From Brevibacillus ruminantium (lineage in GTDB: Bacteria; Bacillota; Bacilli; Brevibacillales; Brevibacillaceae), in contig NZ_CP098755.1 in the NCBI RefSeq assembly GCF_023746555.1, positions 2,677,001 to 2,741,000 on the forward strand: DNA of 64,000 nucleotides, written 5' to 3'. A program made the translations under genes and the position numbers. The notes under the pieces are model-generated. The model worked only from the letters and a program-made list of their open reading frames with translations. It was not told where the DNA came from and made no database searches. Position 1 is the stretch's first letter. Every line of letters begins with the position of its first letter. Positions 8,055-17,439 of this stretch are shown piece after piece.

Positions 8055-8078
8055 AAAAACAAAAAGTGAGGAACATCC

Positions 8079-8432
8079 ATGGAGATCATCTATTGTCTTG
8101 TCCCCAAATGGTACTGGGAAAACTGGTCCGGCAAAGAAAGCTATTTGCCGAGAGATTACGAACAGGAAGGCTTCATTCATGCGACCAAGGGCGAGGAATT
8201 GCTGAAAAAGGTGGCTGATCGTGTCTACGCAGATTTTCAGGATGAGCTGTACGTTCTCGTCATCGAGGAGGCCAAAGTAAAGGCGCCCGTCAAGTACGAG
8301 CAGGCAAAGGATGGCCGGTTGTATCCGCATATCTACGGAGAACTGAACACCGATGCGATTGTTGAGATTCGGCAGATGACAAGAGCGGGCGATCATTGGG
8401 AAGTTGGCGAAAAGCTGGGCGAATCCGTATAG
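8079..8432 (+). CDS. DUF952-domain protein
   Basis: A 117-residue protein of the DUF952 family. Diagnostic pieces are EGFIHATKGEELLKKVADRVYAD in the first half (residues about 30-52), YVLVIEEAKVKAPVKYE, and RLYPHIYGELNTDAIVEI near residue 80-97, whose conserved His residues suggest an ADP-ribosyltransferase-like or glutathione S-transferase-neighbouring fold. The role is not known. ATG start after GTGAGGAACATCC. Confidence 0.8.
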   Translation: MEIIYCLVPKWYWENWSGKESYLPRDYEQEGFIHATKGEELLKKVADRVYADFQDELYVLVIEEAKVKAPVKYEQAKDGRLYPHIYGELNTDAIVEIRQMTRAGDHWEVGEKLGESV

Positions 8433-8457
8433 ACAAAAACGGGTAGGACATACATAA
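8427..8457 (+). promoter_or_regulatory. Possible forespore (sigma-G-like) promoter of tlp
   Basis: GTATA followed after 17 nt by CATACATA roughly resembles the sigma-G pattern (GHATR-N17/18-CATNHTA) with two -10 mismatches. Its position upstream of a spore protein gene supports the idea. Low confidence. Confidence 0.3.
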
Positions 8458-8520
8458 TCCACTCCTTTCGCGAGTAAAATGGTAAAGACTTCGGAACCAA
8501 GCTGAAAAGGAGTGTGCCCA

Positions 8521-8742
8521 ATGGCCAAACCGGACAATCGTTCGGATAACGTCGAAAAGCTGCAAGAGATGATTGAAAACAGTATAGAGAATATCCGCGA
8601 AACACGGGATTACCTCAACGCGCACGATGACGAGATTTCTGCTGAAGAAAAAACAACTCTGGAGCAGAAAAATCAGCGCCGCGAAGAAAGCATTGAAGGC
8701 TTTCGCTCTGAAATCAAAGACGAGGCTACCCATATGGAATAG
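8521..8742 (+). CDS. tlp: Small acid-soluble spore protein Tlp
   Basis: A 73-residue Tlp. The signature DNRSDNVEKLQEMIENSIENI near the N-terminus and EKNQRREESIEGFRSEIKDE-like C-terminal region (reads LEQKNQRREESIEGF) match Bacillus Tlp closely. Tlp is made in the forespore and is a minor SASP; its exact role is unclear. I start at ATG 8521 because AAAAGGAG sits at the right distance; the GTG nine bases earlier overlaps that site. A strong terminator follows. Confidence 0.92.
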   Translation: MAKPDNRSDNVEKLQEMIENSIENIRETRDYLNAHDDEISAEEKTTLEQKNQRREESIEGFRSEIKDEATHME

Positions 8743-8750
8743 CACCACAG

Positions 8751-8782
8751 AGCCTGCCGGTACACTCGGCAGGCTTTTTTTC
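8751..8782 (+). terminator. Terminator after tlp
   Basis: Perfect 9-bp stem AGCCTGCCG/CGGCAGGCT with a six-base loop and a run of T. Confidence 0.9.
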
Positions 8783-8820
8783 GCACAAGAATACATGAAT
8801 TGTTTTGCGAAACATGGTAA

Positions 8821-9990
<1,170 letters not shown>

Positions 9991-10002
9991 GAGAATCTGA
10001 GA

Positions 10003-10329
10003 GTGGAAGCGACCAAAAAATCTAAACTTATGATTTTGCTGTTTTTGGGGGGAGCTATTCTGCTGGGGGCGCTTGGTTATTTCGGCATGTCCTCCCTGGG
10101 CAAGGAGCAAGTCGCCTATATTAAATCTGTTATCTCAGACAAAGGCGGCAGCGTCGATGTTATCACAGTTGTTCCAAAGGAAGAAAGCCCATTCACCGAA
10201 AGCGGCAAAGGGAATACAATTTACAAGATCGATTTTCAAAAGGACGGGAAAGCTCTCACCGCATGGTATCGCTCAAACAATCAGTCTTCGATCATAAAAG
10301 AGAACGAGGAATGGATTTTTCCCGAGTAA
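10003..10329 (+). CDS. Hypothetical membrane-anchored protein, 108 aa
   Basis: A 108-residue protein with one N-terminal membrane segment (about 7-29) and an extracytoplasmic domain of about 75 residues with alternating strands (VDVITVVPKEES, TIYKIDFQKDGKAL). No recognised family. GTG start 15 bases after TAGGAG; the gene begins 12 bases after mnmA, so they likely share a transcript. Confidence 0.65.
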   Translation: MEATKKSKLMILLFLGGAILLGALGYFGMSSLGKEQVAYIKSVISDKGGSVDVITVVPKEESPFTESGKGNTIYKIDFQKDGKALTAWYRSNNQSSIIKENEEWIFPE

Positions 10330-10350
10330 CGATGAGTAGGACGTGATGGT

Positions 10351-10869
10351 ATGACGAATTCAAATGAAGCAGATTTGCGCGAGCTGGCAAGAGTCATCCG
10401 CAAGCTGGAACCAAAGACAAGCGATGCTTCGATTACGATTTTGGCTCATGAAAATCGGGAGCAAATCATTGCAGCGCTCAAAGCTGGACTGGATCACGAC
10501 GTACCGGTACAGGCAAGCTCAGGTGAATACGCCAACCACCTGGCAACGATTCGTGTCGGTTCCAACAAGTATACGATCGCACTGGATTGGCGGGATGTCT
10601 ACATCAGCGAAATCAACTACTGTCCTTGCAGAATTCCGCCTCGCTCTCACGGGGTGTTGGTGTATCACATCGATTATCCCGGTGTGATTTATGATGTCTC
10701 CCGGATCCTGGCAGACAATGAAATCAATATCTCCAAGCTGAATGTATCCCGTGAACAAAAGGGAAAAAACGCGTTGCTGGTTTCCCTGACGGATGAAGCA
10801 ATTACGGCAGAGGTTGCGGCTGTGATGGAAACTCTGCCGCAGATTACCAAAGTCATTTCCTTGCAATAG
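10351..10869 (+). CDS. ACT-domain protein
   Basis: A 172-residue cytoplasmic protein with a C-terminal ACT domain (about 100-172: HIDYPGVIYDVSRILADNEINISKLNVSRE in shorter pieces HIDYPGVIYDVSRILA and NEINISKLNVSRE). That arrangement matches the serine-binding ACT domain of phosphoglycerate dehydrogenase and serine dehydratase, with an N-terminal segment resembling their intervening domain. It may be a stand-alone amino-acid sensor. ATG start after AGGACGTGATGGT. A terminator follows. Confidence 0.75.
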   Translation: MTNSNEADLRELARVIRKLEPKTSDASITILAHENREQIIAALKAGLDHDVPVQASSGEYANHLATIRVGSNKYTIALDWRDVYISEINYCPCRIPPRSHGVLVYHIDYPGVIYDVSRILADNEINISKLNVSREQKGKNALLVSLTDEAITAEVAAVMETLPQITKVISLQ

Positions 10870-10887
10870 AATACAGATGAAATGTAA

Positions 10888-10921
10888 AGGCTCTGTCCAC
10901 TACGGGACGGAGCCTTTTTTT
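10888..10921 (+). terminator. Terminator after the ACT-domain gene
   Basis: GGCTCTGTCC pairs with GGACGGAGCC (one wobble) and is followed by seven T. Confidence 0.85.
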
Positions 10922-10931
10922 CTGAGCAAAA

Positions 10932-13121
10932 CTACAGGGTACCAGCAGTTTCGGAGCGAAGATGGCAGGCCAGTTGAATCTTCAGCAGGTCCTCGGGTTG
11001 TTTGAGATCAATTCTCAGCAGACTTTCAATTTTTCGCAAACGCTGGTACAGCGTATTGATGTGAATATGCAATTCACTGGCTGTTTGATTGGCGGACAGA
11101 CTGCATTTGATATACGTGAGCAAGGTTTTTTCCAGCTCTGCGTATCGTTCATGGTGCTCCCAGAACGGGCGGAATACATCCCGGACAAATGCCTGCATAT
11201 CCTCAGGCGTTTGGTTAATCATCAGCTGGTTGACCCCCAGCTCATCATAACGTACGACGCCAGAACGGTTCCGGTTATTCAGGTATTGTACAGCTTTTTT
11301 AGCTTCTTCAAAGCTCTTGGCAATTGCCTCGAGGCCGCTGTATGCACCACCCACACCAACGGCCAATAGGCAGTCCTCATGCTGATTCCACTCTGTGACA
11401 TATTCAGACATCCGCTCTGTGATCGTTCGGAGATGTGGGTGTGCTTGCACATCGACAAGCATGGTCAATTGATTATGAAAGCCGTAGGTAATGACTTCCG
11501 AGCCGGCAAAAAGCTGTTTCCACCTGGTGACGATGCGGTGAATATGAGCTTCCTGCCTCGCCAGATCGTAGCAGCGAAGCAAAACCCCATGAACGCACAG
11601 GTAAGTAGCGCCGGGTATGAGACCGAAAGACTGGGCCTGACTGGTCAGTTCCGTTCCTTTTGATGTGAGCAAATGCTGGAAAAAGTCATGTGAGCGTTTG
11701 AAAAAAACGGAGCTGAGGGACTGCTTTTTGACCAGCTCCAGTGTGATGATGGCCGTTCCCTGCTCAATCGTCAAGCGCTCCAGATCTGAGAGTATGAGCC
11801 TGTCCGAGCGAACGGCCAGACATCCGAGAAATACGGAGCCGTTCAACAAAGGAAAGAAGCAGAAAGAGAAATCCCTGCTTTCTGCATTGTCTCTTGCCGT
11901 TACCCACAAGGGATGGCGGCGGGAGGGCATCAGGATGTTCAGTTCATCCCAGCTAAGGATCATCTCTATCGCTGGTCGTTTATGCGACGAGTGAACCTGC
12001 TGTTCCAATGCATCGTAGAGCAAGATCTCCTGGCCAACCATCCTGCCCAATGCATGGATGATCGCGGCAGCACCTTTATTTTTCAGCGACAAATTCTTTA
12101 GAGCTTCGTGAATCTCGGTCCGCTTTACCAAATCGTTATGCTTGAGTTGAAGCTCTTTGCCAAGCTGAGCTGTTTGCTCGAGTGCAGCTTTGGTATCGGC
12201 GTACAGACGGGCGTTATCTAATGCAATGGCAGTCAGATGGGCCACGTCCTGTAAAAGCTGGAGATCGCTATTCAGAAAAAAATTCTCCTGGTGGAATTGA
12301 TGGATGACCAGGACACCAATCCGCTGATCGCCGCGTGAGATCGGGACACTCATCAAACCGTGCAGATGACGGAGCTCTTTGGCATCATTCAAATGCTCAT
12401 AGTTTTCTAAGGAGAGATCAGCCATGCCGGCTTGCACCTCTTGCTGCGTATGGAAGATGCGAGGCTGACCATCCTGAAAGACCTTGCCGGCAATCGACTC
12501 TCCCACCTGAAGACGAAAACAGTGGATGACGCTTTCCCGAAATCCGACGGCGGCTCTCGGAACCAGTCGTTCCAGCTTGGGGTCGTACATATGCAGCAGC
12601 CCTGCATCCGCAGCAGGAATAACGGAAAGAGTATTTCGTATCACATCATGAATCACGCGATCCAAATCCAGCGAGGATGAAATCGAGCGGGTGCTTTCCA
12701 TGGTTTTGGACAGGACGTAGTTGGTGGAGTAGATGGTTTCTTCTGACTCCAGCAACCGAAAGAATAGCCAGGTAACGTCTAGGGATTCCCAAGATGGCTT
12801 CCACGACTGATTGCTTCGAACCTCGTCGGTCAGGCGAATAAGCGCACAGCTCTCTTCCTCAAGAGAAATAAACAGGTAGATATAGGGCGGCTCTGCCAGA
12901 TAACCGGTATCATAGGAAACGGGAAACGCGCGGGGCGCAGAAGAGAAAGCGTGTTTTTTTACGGTTGGAAGTACGCGAGCTTCGGGCTGTTTCGGAGGGT
13001 GCTCCTCGGTCGAAAGCAGTAACCGCAGGTGACGATCCCTCTTGGTTTTCACCCAGATGGCTATCTCCATCAATCCCCATGTCTGAAACAAATAATCCTG
13101 CAACAGTTGGAGTGTACGCAT
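10932..13121 (-). CDS. GAF-domain PucR/CdaR-type transcriptional regulator
   Basis: A 729-residue regulator. The middle (about residues 125-310) has a GAF sensor domain (LDLDRVIHDVIRNTLSVIPA, then GLMSVPI and GVLVIHQF), followed by a coiled-coil linker near 310-345, a GGDEF-like degenerate CdaR region, and the C-terminal PucR helix-turn-helix (ASELHIHINTLYQRLRKIE near residue 690). PucR/CdaR regulators usually activate catabolic operons in response to a metabolite. The start is ATG 13121 with GGGAGGTG upstream; longer readings lack a site. It diverges from the aldehyde dehydrogenase operon, which is its likely target. Confidence 0.85.
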   Translation of the reverse strand: MRTLQLLQDYLFQTWGLMEIAIWVKTKRDRHLRLLLSTEEHPPKQPEARVLPTVKKHAFSSAPRAFPVSYDTGYLAEPPYIYLFISLEEESCALIRLTDEVRSNQSWKPSWESLDVTWLFFRLLESEETIYSTNYVLSKTMESTRSISSSLDLDRVIHDVIRNTLSVIPAADAGLLHMYDPKLERLVPRAAVGFRESVIHCFRLQVGESIAGKVFQDGQPRIFHTQQEVQAGMADLSLENYEHLNDAKELRHLHGLMSVPISRGDQRIGVLVIHQFHQENFFLNSDLQLLQDVAHLTAIALDNARLYADTKAALEQTAQLGKELQLKHNDLVKRTEIHEALKNLSLKNKGAAAIIHALGRMVGQEILLYDALEQQVHSSHKRPAIEMILSWDELNILMPSRRHPLWVTARDNAESRDFSFCFFPLLNGSVFLGCLAVRSDRLILSDLERLTIEQGTAIITLELVKKQSLSSVFFKRSHDFFQHLLTSKGTELTSQAQSFGLIPGATYLCVHGVLLRCYDLARQEAHIHRIVTRWKQLFAGSEVITYGFHNQLTMLVDVQAHPHLRTITERMSEYVTEWNQHEDCLLAVGVGGAYSGLEAIAKSFEEAKKAVQYLNNRNRSGVVRYDELGVNQLMINQTPEDMQAFVRDVFRPFWEHHERYAELEKTLLTYIKCSLSANQTASELHIHINTLYQRLRKIESLLRIDLKQPEDLLKIQLACHLRSETAGTL

Positions 13122-13142
13122 GAAATTCACCTCCCTATGGGA

Positions 13143-13178
13143 AAACATACATTGATTCAGGTGAAACCTTGTATGTTT
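13143..13178. promoter_or_regulatory. Inverted repeat in the divergent regulator/operon region
   Basis: AAACATACA (13143-13151) and TGTATGTTT (13170-13178) form a perfect 9-bp inverted repeat with 18 nt between. It lies between the PucR-type gene and the aldehyde dehydrogenase gene, where an operator for both is expected. Confidence 0.5.
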
Positions 13179-13243
13179 ACACATTGTAGCAATTATTATG
13201 AATTTATACAATTATCACATAATACATGGGAGGTGGGAGCGAA

Positions 13244-14695
13244 ATGGCTCAAACATATTTGAACTATATCAATGGTGAATGGGTACCAAGTGGAACGGGT
13301 GCTGTATTCCCCAGCATCAATCCTGCCCGGACACAAGAGATTCTGGGATATTTTCAAAAGTCGGATGCAGCCGATACAAAGCACGCCATTGAGGTGGCAG
13401 CAAGCGCATTCCCCGCATGGTCACAGACTTCTGCGCCATCGCGCGGTGAGTTTCTGTACAAGCTGATTCAGCTCTTGGATGCTCACCGGGAAGATTTGGC
13501 TGAGACAATCACACGCGAAGTCGGGAAGACGCTGAAGGAAGCCCGGGGAGAAGTAAACAAGACCATCGCTTCGATGAAGCAGTTGACGGGCGAAGTCACG
13601 AGACTGAGCGGGCAGACATTGCCGTCCTTTGATGAGCAGGTATTTGCTTACACGGTACGTGAGCCCATTGGTGTTTTTGCCATTATCGCCCCTTGGAATT
13701 TCCCGCTAGGCATCGGTTTGTGGAAAATTGTTCCTGCGATACTGGCTGGCAATACCGTTGTCTTCAAGCCGGCGAGCAATACATCGCTGATCAGTGTCAA
13801 GCTGGTTGAGCTGCTGGCCGAAAGCGGCGTCCCTGCGGGTGTGGTCAATCTGGTTACTGGGCCTGGGGCTGTGATTGGGGAAGAATTGACCCGCAATCCG
13901 TTAATTAAAGGCATCTCCTTTACAGGTTCGTCAGAGGTGGGACTCGACCTGGGCAAAGCGGTCGGTGCTCGCGGCGGAAAGATTCAGGCAGAGATGGGCG
14001 GGAAAAACCCGGCAATCATCATGCCTGACGCAGATGTAGATTTGGCGATCGACTGCATCGTAACCAGCGGATTTTTGGATAACGGACAACGTTGTACCGG
14101 TACGAGTCGCGTTTTGGTCCTGCCTGAGGTTGCCGAAGAAGTAAAAGCAAAGCTGATCGCCCGGGCAAAATCCTTGAAGATTGGTGACGGTTTCGACCCC
14201 GAGAGCAATAATGGTCCGCTCGCTGACAAAAACCAGTTGGACACCTATCTGCATTACGTACAAAAAGCCCTGGAGGAAGGGGCAACCCTGGAATGCGGAG
14301 GAAAACAGCTAACAGATGGCGAACTGCAAAACGGATATTTTGTGGCCCCGACAGTCTTTACCAATGTCACTCCGCAAATGACAATCGCCCAAGAGGAGAT
14401 TTTCGGTCCCGTGATCGCGGTGATTGAGGTGGAGAGCTTCGAGCATGCCATGCAGGTAGCCAACCAGGTTGAATTTGGCCTATCGTCGACGATATTCACC
14501 AATGACCTGCACAGAGCCTTCCAGTTTGTCAGAGGCATTCAATCCGGCGTCACTCATGTCAATATGCCATCGACGCATTTTGAATCGCATTATCCGTTTG
14601 GCGGAAAGAAAATTTCGGGGCTTGGACCGCGTGAGCAAGGTGAATCCGCACTTGATTTCTATGTGGAATTGAAAACGGTCTATATTCGTCCGTAA
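13244..14695 (+). CDS. Aldehyde dehydrogenase, 2-oxoglutarate-semialdehyde type
   Basis: A 483-residue NAD(P)-dependent aldehyde dehydrogenase. Glu250 (EMGGKNP) and catalytic Cys284 (GQRCTGTSR) are present, with the cofactor region PWNFPLGIGLWKIVPA. The sequence looks closest to Bacillus YcbD-like 2-oxoglutarate (2,5-dioxovalerate) semialdehyde dehydrogenases, but succinic or malonic semialdehyde cannot be excluded. The ATG 13244 is seven bases after GGGAGGTGGGAG; the ATG 18 bases upstream overlaps that site. It is the first gene of an operon with a hydroxyacid dehydrogenase and the DUF3100 pair. Confidence 0.9.
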   Translation: MAQTYLNYINGEWVPSGTGAVFPSINPARTQEILGYFQKSDAADTKHAIEVAASAFPAWSQTSAPSRGEFLYKLIQLLDAHREDLAETITREVGKTLKEARGEVNKTIASMKQLTGEVTRLSGQTLPSFDEQVFAYTVREPIGVFAIIAPWNFPLGIGLWKIVPAILAGNTVVFKPASNTSLISVKLVELLAESGVPAGVVNLVTGPGAVIGEELTRNPLIKGISFTGSSEVGLDLGKAVGARGGKIQAEMGGKNPAIIMPDADVDLAIDCIVTSGFLDNGQRCTGTSRVLVLPEVAEEVKAKLIARAKSLKIGDGFDPESNNGPLADKNQLDTYLHYVQKALEEGATLECGGKQLTDGELQNGYFVAPTVFTNVTPQMTIAQEEIFGPVIAVIEVESFEHAMQVANQVEFGLSSTIFTNDLHRAFQFVRGIQSGVTHVNMPSTHFESHYPFGGKKISGLGPREQGESALDFYVELKTVYIRP

Positions 14696-14713
14696 AGAGC
14701 TGGGAGGCTGGCC

Positions 14714-15604
14714 ATGAAACAAGTTGGATTTATCGGTATCGGCGTTATGGGAAAAGGGATGATTGCCAATCTGCTGCAAAAAGGGCATCGCGTATATGCC
14801 TATGACGCCAGTGCTGAAGCATTGAGGTGGGCAAAAGAGCAAGGGGCCCAGGTGGTACACTCGCCCGCAGAGCTGGGACCAGGTGCACAGATCGTCTTTT
14901 CATCACTTCCCGGTCCGGAAATCGTCGAAGAAGTGATGCTGGGAGAGAATGGGTTGTTTGCTACGCTTGCCCCAGACAGTATGGTATTTGATACGAGCAC
15001 GATCGATCCCGCAACCGCACAGAAGCTCTATGCGGAAGCAAAGCAGCGCGGCTTTCACTTTTTTGACTGTCCGGTGAGCGGAGGTCCCGCAGGCGCAAAA
15101 GGCGGAACGCTTACGATCATGGTGGGAGGCGATAGCGAACTGCTTCCGGCGGCCATGCCGTATTTGCAAGCGATCGGCCGTGACATCGTCCATATCGGAG
15201 ATGCAGGATCAGGCCAGGTCGCCAAGCTTTGTCATAACGCAGTCGTCGCCAGTATCACGGCTGCATTGGGGGAAGCGCTGCTCGTGGCGCGAAAGGCGGG
15301 AGTGGACCCTCAGAAAGTGGCCTCTGTCATTGAGAGCGGTTCTGCGCACAACCGGGTGCTGTCTATCTTTGGCCCTAATATCCTGTACGGCACGTACAGC
15401 GAAACCATTTTTTCGCTTGCTCATATGCACAAAGACTTGAAGCTGTACGAACATACCGCTCGTAAACAACAGGTCCCTTCCTTCGTCGGCTCAACCGTTT
15501 TTCAGCTTTACGAGGCGGCTATGGCACAAGGCAAAGGGGGGTGGGATTCGTCAGCAGTTTGCACCGTCATCGAACAACTGGGACAAGACAGCATCGCGCG
15601 TTAA
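14714..15604 (+). CDS. NAD(P)-dependent beta-hydroxyacid dehydrogenase
   Basis: A 296-residue enzyme of the 3-hydroxyisobutyrate / tartronate-semialdehyde reductase family. The Rossmann motif GFIGIGVMGKGM is at residues 4-15, the substrate loop DCPVSGGPAGAKGGT at about 118-132, and the catalytic Lys171 lies in GQVAKLCHN. It interconverts a beta-hydroxyacid and the corresponding semialdehyde, which is chemically linked to the upstream aldehyde dehydrogenase. ATG after GGGAGGCTGGCC, 18 bases after the previous gene. The exact substrate is unknown. Confidence 0.9.
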   Translation: MKQVGFIGIGVMGKGMIANLLQKGHRVYAYDASAEALRWAKEQGAQVVHSPAELGPGAQIVFSSLPGPEIVEEVMLGENGLFATLAPDSMVFDTSTIDPATAQKLYAEAKQRGFHFFDCPVSGGPAGAKGGTLTIMVGGDSELLPAAMPYLQAIGRDIVHIGDAGSGQVAKLCHNAVVASITAALGEALLVARKAGVDPQKVASVIESGSAHNRVLSIFGPNILYGTYSETIFSLAHMHKDLKLYEHTARKQQVPSFVGSTVFQLYEAAMAQGKGGWDSSAVCTVIEQLGQDSIAR

Positions 15605-15689
15605 CCGGGTTCGTGTTTCCTGAGGGAGACACGCTTTTCCCGTTTTTCTGAAGACTCACGATGTACAAATATGGTTCGAGGTGATGGAA

Positions 15690-16511
15690 ATGAAAAGCAG
15701 CGTGCGTGATTGGAAGCTTCATCTCATCGTCTTGCTTCTGGTAATTGTGGGCGAGTGGATCGGTGCCCGAAAAATCAACTTGGGCTTTGGCGTACTCGCA
15801 CTCTTCCCGATGCTCTATGTACTGGTACTGGGCGGCATTATCAGTTGGCCATCGTTTCGCTGGTTGAAAGAAGAGCAGATGAAAAAAGCAGCGACGATTT
15901 TAGGGATTGCCTTTCTACTGTTCGTCGCGAAGCTGGGAACAATGCTGGGCCCTTCGCTGTTAAAAATCTTTGAAGCAGGATGGTCGCTGGCGTTTCAGGA
16001 AATTGGCCATTTCATCGGGACGATTATCCTGGGCCTGCCCATCGCGCTGTGGCTCGGAATGGGCAGAGAATCGATTGGCGCCACTTTCTCCATCGACCGC
16101 GAGCCCAACCTGGCTATTATCTCTGAAAAGTACGGCGCGGACTCACCCGAGGGGAGAGGTGCGCTTGGCGTCTATGTATGCGGGACGTTGTTTGGTGCCA
16201 TCTATCTCGCGCTGTTGGCAGGCTTTCTCGGCAGCATGGGCATTCTTCATCCGATTTCTCTGGCCATGGGTGCGGGGGTCGGTTCCGGCAGTATGATGGC
16301 AGCAGCGTCCGGAGCACTGGCTGTTGTCTTCCCAGAGCATGAGCAGGATATCGCGGTCTTTGCGGGAGCTGCCAACCTGCTGACGACGATTTTAGGCACC
16401 TACATCTGCATTTTCTTCTCATTGCCTATCACTGTACGCCTGTACAACCGGCTGGCCCCCATCATCGGCAAGCAACCTGTTGCTGCGAAAGAGGAGGAGA
16501 CGAACGCATGA
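15690..16511 (+). CDS. DUF3100-domain integral membrane protein
   Basis: A 273-residue protein with about eight hydrophobic helices, recognised as DUF3100. It contains conserved-looking polar or small-residue stretches within the membrane region (FSIDREPNLAIISEKYGADS near 134-153 and GAGVGSGSMMAAASGA near 200-215) that could form a substrate path. The likely role is uptake or export of an organic acid used by the dehydrogenases upstream; this is inference. I use ATG 15690, spaced from GAGGTG; GTG 15681 and ATG 15684 are alternatives. It overlaps the next gene by four bases. Confidence 0.75.
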   Translation: MKSSVRDWKLHLIVLLLVIVGEWIGARKINLGFGVLALFPMLYVLVLGGIISWPSFRWLKEEQMKKAATILGIAFLLFVAKLGTMLGPSLLKIFEAGWSLAFQEIGHFIGTIILGLPIALWLGMGRESIGATFSIDREPNLAIISEKYGADSPEGRGALGVYVCGTLFGAIYLALLAGFLGSMGILHPISLAMGAGVGSGSMMAAASGALAVVFPEHEQDIAVFAGAANLLTTILGTYICIFFSLPITVRLYNRLAPIIGKQPVAAKEEETNA

Positions 16512-16948
16512 AAGACAAAGTTCTCATCATCTCACTCATCGGATTGATCGCTGTCATCGGCAACTGGATCGGCTATCAGGTTTCCCCCATCGAAGCGCTT
16601 CCTGGTATTATCATCATTATTGCGATTACGCTGATCGGTTGGGGAATCACGGCCATCTTGCCCTTTAAAAGCCCGTCCGTTGTCTGGATTTCACTGGTGG
16701 CGCTCTTGATTACCAGCCCCATTTTTCCAGGGAACTCATGGCTTGCTGAGGCCACTGCGAAATTGAACTTCATGGCTCTGGCTACTCCTATTTTGGCTTA
16801 TGCAGGTCTGTCTCTCGGAAAGGACATCGAGAGCTTCAAGCGACTAAGCTGGCGAATTGTTGTCATCTCACTGGTTGTTTATACAGGCACGTTTTTCTTT
16901 GCGGCGCTGTTTGCAGAGATTGTATTCCGGATACAAGGCAGGTTTTGA
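16508..16948 (+). CDS. Small integral membrane partner of the DUF3100 protein
   Basis: A 146-residue protein with four to five hydrophobic helices (for example about 5-25, 32-53, 58-75, 88-102, 115-140). The four-base ATGA overlap with the DUF3100 gene implies translational coupling and probably a complex. It begins like its neighbour (a shared GNWIGYQVSP / GEWIGARKIN-type opening), so the two may be homologous halves of one transporter. I recognise no named family. Confidence 0.75.
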   Translation: MKDKVLIISLIGLIAVIGNWIGYQVSPIEALPGIIIIIAITLIGWGITAILPFKSPSVVWISLVALLITSPIFPGNSWLAEATAKLNFMALATPILAYAGLSLGKDIESFKRLSWRIVVISLVVYTGTFFFAALFAEIVFRIQGRF

Positions 16949-17057
16949 TTCAACTGTATTGGCAAATACATGTCCCCGCCCTCAGACTTGACATCGCCAG
17001 CCTCAGCACTCTAGCATGGTACTGGATTGAGCAAGCAAGAAACGGGGAGATGGACAG

Positions 17058-17372
17058 GTGCAAGAGTTGACACAGGACATCCTAACGAGCATCGAGACTC
17101 CTGTCTCGGGCAGGAAAATAGCTATATTTGTCTATACACCATTATGCGGGACCTGCAAACTGGCAGCGAGGATGCTGGATATTGTGGAGCAGACAATACC
17201 CCGACTGATGTTGTTTCAGGTTAATATCAATACGATGCCAGAGCTGGCAGAAAAATGGACCATTACGAGCGTGCCTGGGCTTCTCTTGTTTGACAGCGGT
17301 CAGTTGAAAGAGAGACATTACGCCTTTCATTCCGTAGATTTTTTGTATCGGCTTTTCAGAAGCTTCACCTAG
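17058..17372 (+). CDS. Thioredoxin-like protein
   Basis: A 104-residue thioredoxin-fold protein with an active-site motif CGTC at about residues 31-34 (TPLCGTCKLA) and the cis-Pro region TSVPGLLLFD. It lacks a signal peptide, so it is probably cytoplasmic. CGTC differs from the usual CGPC and is seen in YtpP-like Bacillales proteins; the redox partner is unknown. GTG start after GGGGAGATGGACAG. A large inverted repeat and the spore cortex enzyme gene follow. Confidence 0.8.
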   Translation: MQELTQDILTSIETPVSGRKIAIFVYTPLCGTCKLAARMLDIVEQTIPRLMLFQVNINTMPELAEKWTITSVPGLLLFDSGQLKERHYAFHSVDFLYRLFRSFT

Positions 17373-17386
17373 ACAAACACCTATTT

Positions 17387-17430
17387 CCTTCGCGATGAAT
17401 ACATCAATCACAGAGGACAGATCGCGAAGG
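17387..17430 (+). promoter_or_regulatory. 10-bp inverted repeat overlapping the SD of the spore enzyme gene
   Basis: CCTTCGCGAT (17387-17396) and ATCGCGAAGG (17421-17430) are perfect complements separated by 24 nt. The second arm contains the first half of the ribosome site AAGGAGGAG (17427-17435). No T run follows, so it is not a simple terminator. Confidence 0.6.
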
Positions 17431-17439
17431 AGGAGAAGC

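Noticed and set aside
7644..8537. 297-codon minus-strand frame across the 80-aa and DUF952 genes
   Set aside because: Shadow frame; the plus-strand genes have ribosome sites and recognised domain content.
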